DNA of 64,000 nt, from positions 929,192 through 993,191 of the forward strand of contig NZ_JBHULS010000001.1 in the NCBI RefSeq assembly GCF_042684585.1, in the 5' to 3' direction. Every line of letters starts with the position of its first letter. Positions within the stretch are counted from its first letter, which is position 1. Shown piece by piece: positions 1 to 8,143 of the stretch. The DNA comes from Algorimicrobium sediminis (GTDB taxonomy: Bacteria > Bacteroidota > Bacteroidia > Flavobacteriales > Flavobacteriaceae). A program made the position numbers and the translations under genes. Under the pieces are notes generated by a model that was not told the origin of the DNA, ran no database searches, and was given only the letters and a program-made list of their open reading frames with translations.

Positions 1-354
1 ATTTTTTCCAAGAATGGTAGTACCCTGCAAATCGAAACGGTTGGTTATTTCTTCTTTGTTTGTTTTTAAATTGAAGGCTATATCGACTATTATTTTCCGA
101 CTGGCAAACCCAAAACCAATCCCAAACTGATTATTAGGGATAAAACGGGTTTTAGAATCGGCATCGCGCAAGGTAAAGCGTTTTACTTTGTAATTTGAAA
201 ACACCCGAAGTGAATAATTAGATAAATCGCGATCAATTAGCATGCTATCTACCACTTTAACCACTTTTGAAGAATCTGCTATTTTAAATATTTGTGATTG
301 TGCGGTAAAACCAACCAATAAAAAACTTATTAACCAAACCGAAGTTTTATGCAT
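1..354 (-). CDS. DUF4421 family exported protein (3' part outside the window)
   Basis: Read on the minus strand, an ATG at 354 opens a frame that stays open for 118 codons to the left edge, so only the N-terminal part is visible. Residues 1-20 form a signal peptide (Lys-Thr start, a hydrophobic SFLLVGF core, then an AQSQ cleavage-type end). The mature part contains RFIPNNQFGIGFGF, which resembles the conserved 'PN...G.G' block near the start of DUF4421 proteins, a Bacteroidota family predicted to be outer-membrane or periplasmic and of unknown function. The gene is divergent from rdgB. The family call is from recalled pattern and only about one third of a typical protein can be seen. Confidence 0.6.
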   Translation of the reverse strand, partial: MHKTSVWLISFLLVGFTAQSQIFKIADSSKVVKVVDSMLIDRDLSNYSLRVFSNYKVKRFTLRDADSKTRFIPNNQFGIGFGFASRKIIVDIAFNLKTNKEEITNRFDLQGTTILGKN

Positions 355-391
355 ACAGGCTTAAAGGTATTAGAAGATACAGAATTTGAAC

Positions 392-399
392 TACATTTG
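392..399 (+). promoter_or_regulatory. -7 promoter element for rdgB
   Basis: TACATTTG matches the Bacteroidota -7 consensus TAnnTTTG and lies 32 nt before the rdgB ATG. No TTTG is seen at the -33 position, so this is a half-site call. Confidence 0.45.
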
Positions 400-431
400 T
401 AAAAAGTTAAAAATACGCTTAATTATAAAAT

Positions 432-1007
432 ATGCAACTCGTTTTTGCCACAAACAATTTAAATAAAATAAAAGAAGTCCAACACTTAATACCCAAACAT
501 ATTAAGGTTTTAAGTTTAGCCGATATAGGCTGCCATGAGGATATACCAGAAACCCAGGACACTATAAAAGGTAACGCTATTCAAAAAGTAGATTATATAA
601 AAACACATTATGGGTACGATTGTTTTGCAGACGACACCGGTCTGGAAGTTACAGCCTTGCATGGTGAACCGGGTGTGTATTCTGCCCGTTATGCTGGCCC
701 GCAACGCAACGCAGATGACAACATGACGAAACTACTTAAAAATTTAGAAAATCACAGCAATCGTTCTGCGCAATTTAAAACGGTTATAGCCTTACAAATA
801 AACGGCCAGTTACACACATTTACAGGCATTTGCAAAGGCGAAATTACCACCAACAAATCGGGTACAGAAGGCTTTGGCTACGATCCTATTTTTAAAGCCG
901 TTGGCCATACCAAAACGTTTGCACAAATAAGTTTGGAAGAAAAAAACCAAATTGGACACAGAGGTAAGGCCGTAAAAAAATTAGTAGCTTTTTTAAATAC
1001 CCTTTAG
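432..1007 (+). CDS. rdgB: RdgB/HAM1 XTP/dITP diphosphatase
   Basis: Cytosolic house-cleaning enzyme that hydrolyses non-canonical purine triphosphates (ITP, dITP, XTP) to the monophosphate and pyrophosphate, keeping them out of DNA and RNA. The 191-residue length is normal for the family. The N-terminal phosphate-binding FATNNLNK (residues 5-12), the catalytic-metal FADDTGLEV block (Asp67, Asp68), GEPGVYSARYAG just after it, and the nucleobase-pocket GFGYDPIF near residue 150 are all present. It starts at ATG 432, behind a TACATTTG -7 element. It stands alone between a divergent DUF4421 gene and a secreted hydrolase gene. Confidence 0.95.
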   Translation: MQLVFATNNLNKIKEVQHLIPKHIKVLSLADIGCHEDIPETQDTIKGNAIQKVDYIKTHYGYDCFADDTGLEVTALHGEPGVYSARYAGPQRNADDNMTKLLKNLENHSNRSAQFKTVIALQINGQLHTFTGICKGEITTNKSGTEGFGYDPIFKAVGHTKTFAQISLEEKNQIGHRGKAVKKLVAFLNTL

Positions 1008-1099
1008 TAACTAATTAAAAATGGTGTTTTTTATGTCGCCTACACCCTAAAACGTTTATTACTAAAATGACGGCTGTAGTCAAGAAACAAATATTACTT

Positions 1100-2362
1100 A
1101 TGAAATATCTAATTGTTAGCATTACCATTTTTTTACTTACCACGACGCAAATTTTTGGTCAGACTACTAAAAAAGTACTTTTTCTTGGCAATAGTTATAC
1201 GGCCTATAATAATTTACCTAACATGGTAAGTAATATGGCCCTCAGTACAGGCGACAACCTAATTTATGACGCCCATACACCTGGTGGTTATCGGTTTATA
1301 AACCATGCTACCAACACAATCAGTTTAGAAAAAATAAATGCCAATTCATGGGATTATGTGGTGTTACAAGCCCAGAGTCAGGAAACAGCCTTCCCAGAAA
1401 GCTATAAAGAAAACGAGTTGTACCCCTACGCCTCGCAATTAAGCCAAGCTATTCGAAATAGCAATACATGCGCGCAACCTTTGTTTTACATGACTTGGGG
1501 CAGAGAAAATGGCGATTCAAGCAATTGTCCAGATATGCCGTGGATGTGCACCTATGAAGGTATGGACAATGCCATATACACTACTTATATGTTTATGGCT
1601 GCTACCAACCAAGCTAAAGTATCTCCGGTTGGTGCCCTTTGGCGCTATTTACGCACCCAAAACCCAAGTATAAACTTATATACCAACGATGGCTCGCACC
1701 CATCGGTAGTTGGTTCCTACGCAGCAGCCTGCGCATTTTACACCCTTATTTATCAAAAAGATCCTACTCAAATAACATGGCATTCTAGCTTACCCCTGGA
1801 ACAAGCAAATACAATTAAAACCGCAGCGAAATTGGTTGTTTTCGATAACCTGTCGGATTGGAATTTTACGGTTAACCCTGCATGGGCCAATTTTACAAGC
1901 ACCGTAACAGCCAGCACCGTTGCCTTTACCAATACTAGTGCTGACTACGATTCGGTGTTATGGGAATTTGGCGATGGTAACACTTCTACATTAAGTAATC
2001 CTGTGCATACCTATGCTTCAGTAGGCGCTTATACCGTAACTTTAACAGTTAGAAAATGTGACCAAGTTAATCGTAAAGTTGAGACCATTGAAATAACCAG
2101 TTTAGCAACAGAAGCTATTACCAAAAAGGCTTTAAAAATTTACCCAAACCCAACAAACAGTACTTTATATATTGTGTTACCCAATACTTACAATCAGCTA
2201 AATGTATTCATAACCGATATAATAGGAAAGCTTGTTGTTAAGAAAAATTACCACCAAGTTAATCAGTTTAATATGTCTGTTAACGCGCTAAAGCCTGGTG
2301 TATATGTATTAAAAATTCATTCAGACAATGCTTTTTACACGCAACGTATTGTTATAAAGTAA
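1100..2362 (+). CDS. Secreted SGNH-type hydrolase with PKD domain and T9SS sorting domain
   Basis: A 420-residue exported protein. I chose ATG 1100 over ATG 1067 because the signal peptide (MKYLIVS..., hydrophobic core, cleavage after IFGQ) begins there. The hydrolase domain follows: LGNSYT (Ser32, nucleophile position of SGNH enzymes) and, near residue 210, DGSHPS, which supplies the Asp-x-x-His of the triad. Next is a PKD domain of about 70 residues with the typical WEFGDGNTS and HTYASVGAYTVTL. The C-terminus (KIYPNPTNSTLYI ... GVYVLKI ... QRIVIK) is a type A T9SS sorting signal, so export across the outer membrane by T9SS is expected. The substrate is unknown; esterase or deacetylase activity on a polysaccharide is plausible. 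Confidence 0.75.
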   Translation: MKYLIVSITIFLLTTTQIFGQTTKKVLFLGNSYTAYNNLPNMVSNMALSTGDNLIYDAHTPGGYRFINHATNTISLEKINANSWDYVVLQAQSQETAFPESYKENELYPYASQLSQAIRNSNTCAQPLFYMTWGRENGDSSNCPDMPWMCTYEGMDNAIYTTYMFMAATNQAKVSPVGALWRYLRTQNPSINLYTNDGSHPSVVGSYAAACAFYTLIYQKDPTQITWHSSLPLEQANTIKTAAKLVVFDNLSDWNFTVNPAWANFTSTVTASTVAFTNTSADYDSVLWEFGDGNTSTLSNPVHTYASVGAYTVTLTVRKCDQVNRKVETIEITSLATEAITKKALKIYPNPTNSTLYIVLPNTYNQLNVFITDIIGKLVVKKNYHQVNQFNMSVNALKPGVYVLKIHSDNAFYTQRIVIK

Positions 2363-2370
2363 TTCGGACA

Positions 2371-3330
2371 TTATCGGTTTGTGCCTTCTGGAAACTGTAC
2401 TTTATTTGGAGCTGCGTTTAATAGAGGTAAGGCGAGACGCAAAATTCTATTTCTTCGGCCGGTAGCATCTTTTGGCATCACCGGATACGAAATAACAGCT
2501 TCCATCCAAGCATAGGCGTTTACCCTAAAATAAACTTCGGGCTGCCACCCTTGTTTTTTTTGCCTGTAATGTTCGGGGTACGCTACTTTAAAATCGGTGT
2601 TGGCAGCTTCCAATAAACAAGACTCTACAAATTGTATATCGCTTGAATAAGCAATTTGAATTGGTGTTTCATTCCAAATAAAAGGCGCTTCAGAACCAGA
2701 ATAATTTATAATTTCCTCCCGAAGAATTAAGCTATTAGGAAACCTAATTATACGGCCGCTGCTTCTATCATTACCCAAATAATCACCGCTACATTCCATA
2801 ATAGAGGTATCTAAATAACCTATTTCTACAACATCGCCTCGAAAAGATTTAATTTGAATTCTATCGCCTACCAAATAAGAGCGTCTAAAAATTAAATACA
2901 CCCAAGCAATAAACGAGGAAATGGGCGCTTGTAGTGCAAAACCAACAACCAAAGAAATAAGTCCGAAACTTACCACGGCTGCAACAATATTCTGAAATAA
3001 AAAGGAGGCCACTACTATTAAACTGCACACCAATGCTAAAAATCTAACAATACGTAATAGGTTATACCTATCGCCTTCCAAATGATCTTGTTTGTGAATA
3101 ATTTTAGCAACTACCCTACTTATTAATAGGATTATACAGATTAAACATAAACTTAAAACTAAATTTCTAATAAAGGGCAAATACGTTTGGTACGTATCAA
3201 AAAAGGCCAAATTTAGTATGTAATACAAGGTAATAAGTACAGCAGCAATAACACTGTAAACACGTATCCAATGTCTGTTATTATTTATTTTCATAAACGG
3301 AATATCTAATACAATAGGCAAATTACCCAT
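2371..3330 (-). CDS. MscS-family small-conductance mechanosensitive channel
   Basis: Inner-membrane channel of the MscS superfamily, expected to release solutes on hypo-osmotic shock. Three or four hydrophobic helices occupy residues ~20-140. The pore-lining/gate region is followed by the beta-domain signature GDRIQIKSFRGDVVEIGY and by RIIRFPNSLI, both typical of MscS. At 319 residues it lacks the large N-terminal extensions of MscK-like forms. An alternative ATG at 3294 would remove 12 residues; I cannot decide between them. It is convergent with the SGNH hydrolase, with only 8 nt between stop codons and no obvious terminator. Confidence 0.85.
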   Translation of the reverse strand: MGNLPIVLDIPFMKINNNRHWIRVYSVIAAVLITLYYILNLAFFDTYQTYLPFIRNLVLSLCLICIILLISRVVAKIIHKQDHLEGDRYNLLRIVRFLALVCSLIVVASFLFQNIVAAVVSFGLISLVVGFALQAPISSFIAWVYLIFRRSYLVGDRIQIKSFRGDVVEIGYLDTSIMECSGDYLGNDRSSGRIIRFPNSLILREEIINYSGSEAPFIWNETPIQIAYSSDIQFVESCLLEAANTDFKVAYPEHYRQKKQGWQPEVYFRVNAYAWMEAVISYPVMPKDATGRRNRILRLALPLLNAAPNKVQFPEGTNR

Positions 3331-3520
3331 AAAGTATAACTTTTAATTGTATTTGCGGAAATAAAATCTATTTAAAATTAAAAACTGAAACAAACTTGCC
3401 AGGCCTACAAATAAAATAGAAAACAGGGTATAATTTTAGTGGTAATACACAAGCTACATAGCCTACTTTTGAAGTTATTTAAACTTCTGTTTTTTAAATA
3501 GTTAAAATAAGTTAAACATA

Positions 3521-3552
3521 TTTGGAAAGCTACCCTTTAAGGGCTATCTTTA
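3521..3552 (+). promoter_or_regulatory. Possible promoter of the small-ORF locus
   Basis: TTTG at 3521-3524 is followed after 20 nt by TATCTTTA at 3545-3552, one base off TAnnTTTG. Transcription would start near 3559, just before the 38-residue ORF. A second possible -7 element, TACTTTTG, lies at 3464-3471. Confidence 0.35.
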
Positions 3553-3584
3553 AACTTTAATTAAGCAAATTTAATTTTAAGAAC

Positions 3585-3701
3585 ATGTTAAACAATCCTT
3601 TACTAGTAACGAAAATGTTGCAGCAACAGGTAATTATTGCTTTGTTTTGTTCTAACGTTTGCGCTGCTATCTCCAAAAAGCGAAAAGTCTTCCTGAAGTA
3701 A
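3585..3701 (+). CDS. Possible 38-residue leader peptide
   Basis: An ATG-initiated ORF with a hydrophobic middle (VIIALFCSNVCAAI) and a basic tail (SKKRKVFLK). Its TAA stop directly abuts the first base of a GC-containing hairpin with a T-run, the arrangement expected of a leader peptide or of a small RNA ending in an intrinsic terminator. I recognise no family. Coding status rests only on position and length, so it may be an untranslated RNA. Confidence 0.3.
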   Translation: MLNNPLLVTKMLQQQVIIALFCSNVCAAISKKRKVFLK

Positions 3702-3736
3702 TCAGGCTTTATGCGGATGCCTGACCCTTTTTTTAG
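3702..3736 (+). terminator. Intrinsic terminator or attenuator
   Basis: TCAGGC at 3702-3707 pairs with GCCTGA at 3719-3724 (11-nt loop) and is followed by CCC and a run of Ts. It lies between the possible leader peptide and the 37-residue basic protein, so it could attenuate expression of the latter. Confidence 0.55.
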
Positions 3737-3759
3737 TTTTCAAATTTAAGTACTATTCA

Positions 3760-3805
3760 GGTGCTTGGTTGCTAAATAAACGCATGGAATGCACCTTCAA
3801 GCACC
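3760..3805 (+). promoter_or_regulatory. Nested hairpin in the leader of the small basic protein
   Basis: GGTGCTTG (3760-3767) is the exact reverse complement of CAAGCACC (3798-3805). Inside the loop, GCAT (3782-3785) pairs with ATGC (3789-3792). The structure ends 44 nt before the ATG at 3850 and has no T-run, so it looks regulatory rather than terminating. Confidence 0.4.
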
Positions 3806-3849
3806 ATTTGTAGTTTACCAATTATTATTAATATTTTAATTTACATATT

Positions 3850-3963
3850 ATGGCAGTTTTACGTAAAAAGCTTTCAAAAGAAGAAATTCAAGCTAAAAGA
3901 CAAGAAAAAATTCTTAAAAAGTTAGAAGAAAAGAAAATGAAAAAACGCAAATCGCGCGCTTAA
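3850..3963 (+). CDS. Small Lys/Arg-rich basic protein, 37 residues
   Basis: ATG at 3850 opens a 37-codon frame: MAVLRKKLSK, a long charged helix (EEIQAKRQEKILKKLEEK), and a basic end KKMKKRKSRA. About half the residues are Lys, Arg or Glu, with almost no hydrophobic core, so it should be a single amphipathic or charged helix, possibly nucleic-acid or ribosome binding. I do not recognise a family and infer no function. It sits alone, with a structured leader upstream and inverted repeats plus a terminator downstream, and is too short for usual gene finders. Confidence 0.5.
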   Translation: MAVLRKKLSKEEIQAKRQEKILKKLEEKKMKKRKSRA

Positions 3964-4000
3964 GTTAATTGCAATAAACACATTTTTTACACATTGCAAC

Positions 4001-4014
4001 CTATTTGCAAATAG
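4001..4014. repeat. 14-bp perfect palindrome CTATTTGCAAATAG
   Basis: Downstream of the small basic ORF. Just before it, TTGCAAT and ATTGCAA (about 3969-3999) form another inverted repeat. Role unknown. Confidence 0.5.
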
Positions 4015-4032
4015 ATTAATACCATACCAAGA

Positions 4033-4060
4033 AACCAGAGCTAAACCCTCTGGTTTTTTT
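4033..4060 (+). terminator. Intrinsic terminator after the small basic protein
   Basis: AACCAGAG (4033-4040) pairs with CTCTGGTT (4048-4055), followed by a T-run to 4060. This marks the end of a short transcript that carries the 37-residue ORF. The following 214 nt up to the next gene are AT-rich with nothing else recognised. Confidence 0.8.
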
Positions 4061-4274
4061 ATGCGGTTTTAACTAAAAAGAAAACATGGTTACTGCCACA
4101 AAACAGTCATTATTTTTTGTATCACATCCCAGAATTGAAATACTATGATACCCAATAAACACGTATTTTTAAAAGGATTTATTTACATAAATTTTATCTA
4201 TTATTGTTTTGGCAGTAGTTTTTTTTAGGTAAATTGAAACTCCAGAAATCATTTTTTCAAAAACAAGCAACCTA

Positions 4275-5996
4275 TTGAAAAACAACACTTTAATTTCTAA
4301 TATTTCATTCTATTCGTTTTTTGTTAAATACTCTTTAATGGAAAACTATGGGTTTTTGGGTGGTTTTTCAAGCCGTATTTTTAAAAAATTCATTCCCGAT
4401 ATTCCAGAAAAAAACACCATTGAATTTTATTTTAAAACTGAAATTGACAAAGGGCAACAAGCCACATTATCCGCAAACATTCAAAGTTTTCTAACAAATT
4501 CAGAAAATAAAATTGCTATTTCTCAAGATTTAGATCGGGCTATTACGGCTTTATCGCTAAAAATAGTATCCTATGGTTTAGATTATAAATTTCAAACCTA
4601 CTTCAAAAAATTGGGTATAAATTCTAGCTGTTATAAAACACTACTTTATCAAGCTAGTAATCTTTCTAAACATGGTAGTTGTCAAGCAGAGGCATTTCAC
4701 GATAGTTTAGATGCCATACATACCACCATTAAAAAATTGCGAAAAAACAAAAACATAATTGGCACCTCTCTGCATTTAACGGTGGTAACCAAAAATTTAA
4801 TAAATTACAAAAGACGCATTAAAACCTTACTCGATTTAAAAAATGAGCTGCATACAGCATCAAAATGGGATTTTTTAATAGCGGATTATATTACCTATAA
4901 CAAAGAAAAAAATAGTTTATCCAAATATTTTATTGCACATACAGATTTATTGGCCTTGGAAATAGTGGAACACACAGCTCAAAAAGGCGAAAAATATGTA
5001 GCAGACGATACCAAGGAATATTATACATTTTTTAAAAAAGGCTTACTAGGCGGTTTTATAATAGCCATATTTACACTATTTAAAATTTTAATAAGCGCCC
5101 ATGTAGAAGGCACCTTGCCACAGGCCTTCTTATTTAGCATAAACTATGCGCTTTGTTTTATTATTGTTTTTTTGGTTGGCGGCACAATTGCAACCAAACA
5201 ACCTGCCATGACGGCTTCTACAATTGCCAAGCATATAGACAAGGATGGCGACTTAAAAGTAGATTCGCTGCAGGACATTATTATGTTACTCCGTAAAATT
5301 TCTCGCAGTCAGTTTATTTCTCTTATGGGTAATTTTCTTATGGCTTTATCAATTGGAACTGTTATAGCCATCATTTTAAATTTAGCATCCAATATAGAAG
5401 TAGTGTCTACTTACAAAGCTATTAAATTGGTAAACGATGTGTTTCCTATTTCTGGAGGTGCCTTGTATTTTGCAGCTATTGCCGGTGTATTTCTAGCTAT
5501 CTCCGGTTTTATTTCTGGATATTTCGACAATAAAGTGAAAGCCATACAACTGGCTTACCGCATTCAGCATAATAGTTTTTTAAGTCGTTTCTTTTCGCAA
5601 GATGCATTGCTAAACATAGCTTTGGTAATAGAGCGAAACCTTGGTATTTATGCCGGTAATATTAGTCTTGGTTTTTTTCTTGGTTCGGCCTTTTTAGCCT
5701 CTTATATATTGCCATTTCCAGTGGACATAAGGCATATAGCATTTAGTTCTGCTAATATAGGATATGGTTTTGTAAATCACAGTTTTGCCTTTAGCACTAT
5801 TGCAATGGCTGTAACCAGCGTACTTTTTATAGGACTAATAAACTTTATTGTTAGTTTTTCTATAACCTTTTTATTGGTACTAAAATCCCGTGGTGTAAAA
5901 ATTAAAAAACTCGGACAAGTTTTTCGCTTAAGTATTAAAGATTTTATAACAAATCCGTTAGCCTATATAGTTATTAAAAACACACCTAAAAAATAA
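4275..5996 (+). CDS. 'Site-specific recombinase' (Gcr/SpecificRecomb) family membrane protein
   Basis: A 573-residue protein of the family catalogued as SpecificRecomb (PF10136), recognised by the family signature TKQPAMTAST near residue 310 and the N-terminal NYGFLGGFSSRIFKKFIP. Despite the family name there is no integrase or resolvase motif. The sequence has a soluble N-terminal half and about six hydrophobic helices (roughly 255-275, 290-310, 350-375, 395-420, 460-485, 505-535), so it is an inner-membrane protein of unknown role. The start used is TTG at 4275, because family-like sequence (FYSFFVKYSLMENYGF) begins before the first ATG at 4338; TTG starts are rare here, so this is uncertain. 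Confidence 0.7.
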   Translation: MKNNTLISNISFYSFFVKYSLMENYGFLGGFSSRIFKKFIPDIPEKNTIEFYFKTEIDKGQQATLSANIQSFLTNSENKIAISQDLDRAITALSLKIVSYGLDYKFQTYFKKLGINSSCYKTLLYQASNLSKHGSCQAEAFHDSLDAIHTTIKKLRKNKNIIGTSLHLTVVTKNLINYKRRIKTLLDLKNELHTASKWDFLIADYITYNKEKNSLSKYFIAHTDLLALEIVEHTAQKGEKYVADDTKEYYTFFKKGLLGGFIIAIFTLFKILISAHVEGTLPQAFLFSINYALCFIIVFLVGGTIATKQPAMTASTIAKHIDKDGDLKVDSLQDIIMLLRKISRSQFISLMGNFLMALSIGTVIAIILNLASNIEVVSTYKAIKLVNDVFPISGGALYFAAIAGVFLAISGFISGYFDNKVKAIQLAYRIQHNSFLSRFFSQDALLNIALVIERNLGIYAGNISLGFFLGSAFLASYILPFPVDIRHIAFSSANIGYGFVNHSFAFSTIAMAVTSVLFIGLINFIVSFSITFLLVLKSRGVKIKKLGQVFRLSIKDFITNPLAYIVIKNTPKK

Positions 5997-6090
5997 GCCA
6001 CCGTTTCAATTTATTGAGGCTTAATTCGTTTCCAAAAAACCATCCATAAACATTCGCTTACAAAATCTGCTGAAATTAAAAATAAAAAAC

Positions 6091-6098
6091 TACCTTTG
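6091..6098 (+). promoter_or_regulatory. -7 promoter element for the DEAD-box helicase gene
   Basis: TACCTTTG matches TAnnTTTG. Transcription starting near 6104 would give a leader of about 130 nt, long for this organism and containing the nested hairpins at 6111-6162. Confidence 0.5.
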
Positions 6099-6110
6099 CA
6101 CGAAATTTAA

Positions 6111-6162
6111 CAGCAACAAAAAATGCTGCTAAAAAATTCCTCAAGGTGAGGATGTGTTGCTG
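6111..6162 (+). promoter_or_regulatory. Structured 5' leader of the helicase mRNA
   Basis: CAGCAACA (6111-6118) is the exact reverse complement of TGTTGCTG (6155-6162), closing a 52-nt domain. Inside it CCTCA (6139-6143) pairs with TGAGG (6147-6151) over a 3-nt loop. No T-run follows, so it is not a terminator. Cold-inducible DEAD-box helicase genes in other bacteria have long regulated leaders; a similar thermosensing or autoregulatory role here is inference. Confidence 0.45.
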
Positions 6163-6236
6163 GAAGTTTAGGTTAAGTACGTCGATTCTCTTCTGTTGTA
6201 ACACTGCAAGATATAATCGATTACTTATAAAAACGA

Positions 6237-8057
6237 ATGAATACATTCCAAGATTTAGGTCTTAATCCAGACCTACTACAAGCTATTACGGATATGGGTT
6301 TTGAAACACCCAGCGACATCCAAAACAAAGCAATCCCAGTTTTATTAGAGCAAGACACAGATTTAGTGGCTTTAGCCCAAACAGGTACTGGAAAAACTGC
6401 AGCCTTTGGCTTTCCAATGTTACAAAAAATACATTTGGAGAGTCGCACAACGCAAGGGCTTATACTATCGCCAACACGAGAGTTGTGTTTGCAAATTTCC
6501 AACGAACTTAAAGCATACGGCAAATATTGTAAAGGCCTAAATGTGGTAGCTATTTATGGTGGTGCTAGTATAACGGACCAAGCACGCGATGTTAAAAGAG
6601 GTGCCCAGATTATTGTGGCAACTCCGGGCCGGATGAAGGATATGATAAAACGCCGATTGGTGGATATTTCTAAAATAGAATATGCTGTTTTAGATGAAGC
6701 CGACGAAATGCTAAACATGGGCTTTAAAGAGGACATTACCGATATTTTAGCGCATACCCCAGAAGAAAAAAATACTTGGTTATTTTCGGCAACCATGCCA
6801 AAAGAAGTAGCAAATATTGCAAAACATTTTATGGTTAGTCCGGTTGAAATTACCGTGGGAAATAAAAACGAAAGTACCAACCAGGTAACACACGAGTATT
6901 ACCTAGTTAATGCGCGCGATCGTTACGCGGCCTTAAAACGTTTGGCAGATGCCAATCCAGATATTTTTTCGGTAATTTTTTGCCGAACAAAACGCGACAC
7001 CCAAAAAATTGCCGAACAACTTATTGAAGATGGATATAGTGCAGGCGCTTTGCATGGCGACTTAAGCCAAAATCAACGCGATTTGGTAATGAAATCGTTT
7101 CGAAACCAGCAAATTCAAATGCTTGTAGCTACAGATGTAGCAGCACGTGGTATAGATGTAGATGATATTACCCATGTTATTAATTACCAATTACCAGACG
7201 AACCTGAAGTGTACACGCACCGCTCTGGACGAACTGGAAGAGCCGGTAAAACGGGTATCTCTATGGTTATTGTTTCAAAAAGTGAGGTACGTAAAATTAA
7301 AAGCATCGAGCGCATTATTAAAAAGGACTTCATTAAAAAGGACATTCCCGATGGTATGGAAATTTGTGAAGTGCAGCTGATGTCTCTTGCCAATAAAATT
7401 CACAATACCGAAATTAATCCGGAAATTGAACAATATTTAGAGCGTATAAACACACTGTTTGAAAACACAACCAAAGACGAACTAATTAAAAAGTTTTTTT
7501 CAGTAGAATTTACAAGGTTTTATAATTATTACCAAAAATCGCGTATCCAACCCGTATCCGAATCGCGCAGCAGTAACGGCGAAAGCGCCAACGATACCCG
7601 CTATTTTATAAACGTGGGCCGTAAGGATGGATACGATTGGATGACATTAAAAGACTTCCTTAAAGAGGTTTTAGAGTTAGGCAGAGACGACGTCTTTAAA
7701 GTGGATGTAAAAGATAGCTTTTCATTTTTTACAACAGATAAAAGTTTGCAGGATAAAGTGCTGGCATTCTTTACAGATTTTAAACATGAAGGTCGCTTTG
7801 TTAATGTAGAAGTAAGCGAAGACAAAGGTCGCAGTACCAGCAGAAACAAACGCCGTAGTGCTGGAGGTGGTTTTGGCAACAAACGCAAATCCTTTGATGG
7901 CGATCGCAAAGAACGCCGGTCCGGTGCAGGACGTGAGCGCAGTGCAGCCTCTGGAAACAGACGTAGCAGACGCTCCGAGGGTAACGACAAGCCAAAAACA
8001 GCCAGTTCCCGAAGCGAGTCGCATAGCTTAGACCGTCCGCGACGCTCCAGACGTTAA
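6237..8057 (+). CDS. DEAD-box ATP-dependent RNA helicase (DeaD/CsdA-like) with DbpA-type RNA-binding domain
   Basis: A 606-residue RNA helicase. RecA domain 1 carries the Q motif (Gln29), Walker A AQTGTGKT (47-54), PTREL (79-83), TPGR (129-132), DEAD (153-156) and SAT (184-186). Domain 2 has ATDVAARGIDV and HRSGRTGRAG. Residues ~455-530 (FINVGRKDGYDW ... RFVNVEVSED) fit the DbpA RNA-binding domain that in relatives binds structured rRNA. The last ~70 residues are an Arg/Ser/Gly-rich basic tail. Expected role is ribosome assembly or unwinding of mRNA structure at low temperature. The gene is monocistronic with a structured leader. The family is certain; the exact orthologue (DeaD, CsdA or DbpA) is not. 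Confidence 0.93.
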   Translation: MNTFQDLGLNPDLLQAITDMGFETPSDIQNKAIPVLLEQDTDLVALAQTGTGKTAAFGFPMLQKIHLESRTTQGLILSPTRELCLQISNELKAYGKYCKGLNVVAIYGGASITDQARDVKRGAQIIVATPGRMKDMIKRRLVDISKIEYAVLDEADEMLNMGFKEDITDILAHTPEEKNTWLFSATMPKEVANIAKHFMVSPVEITVGNKNESTNQVTHEYYLVNARDRYAALKRLADANPDIFSVIFCRTKRDTQKIAEQLIEDGYSAGALHGDLSQNQRDLVMKSFRNQQIQMLVATDVAARGIDVDDITHVINYQLPDEPEVYTHRSGRTGRAGKTGISMVIVSKSEVRKIKSIERIIKKDFIKKDIPDGMEICEVQLMSLANKIHNTEINPEIEQYLERINTLFENTTKDELIKKFFSVEFTRFYNYYQKSRIQPVSESRSSNGESANDTRYFINVGRKDGYDWMTLKDFLKEVLELGRDDVFKVDVKDSFSFFTTDKSLQDKVLAFFTDFKHEGRFVNVEVSEDKGRSTSRNKRRSAGGGFGNKRKSFDGDRKERRSGAGRERSAASGNRRSRRSEGNDKPKTASSRSESHSLDRPRRSRR

Positions 8058-8084
8058 TAGTAACTGTTAATAATACGTAAAATT

Positions 8085-8123
8085 AAGTACTAAATAAGAA
8101 ATCTATTTTTTTGTTTAGTACTT
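8085..8123. repeat. 10-bp inverted repeat between helicase and next gene
   Basis: AAGTACTAAA (8085-8094) and TTTAGTACTT (8114-8123) are exact reverse complements, followed by a few Ts. It may be an AT-rich terminator for the helicase transcript or an operator for the next gene, whose start is 21 nt downstream. Confidence 0.45.
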
Positions 8124-8143
8124 TTATGTTTAAATTAGTCCGC

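Noticed and set aside
1067..1099. Upstream ATG for the SGNH hydrolase
   Set aside because: It would put 11 residues before a complete signal peptide; ATG 1100 is the better start.
3559..3735. 6S RNA, SRP RNA or tmRNA in the small-transcript region
   Set aside because: Ends are not complementary as in 6S RNA, and no SRP GGAA/AGCAG core or tmRNA tag and CCA end is present.
4275..5996. Mobile element suggested by the 'site-specific recombinase' family name
   Set aside because: Multi-spanning membrane protein without recombinase motifs, repeats or att sites around it.
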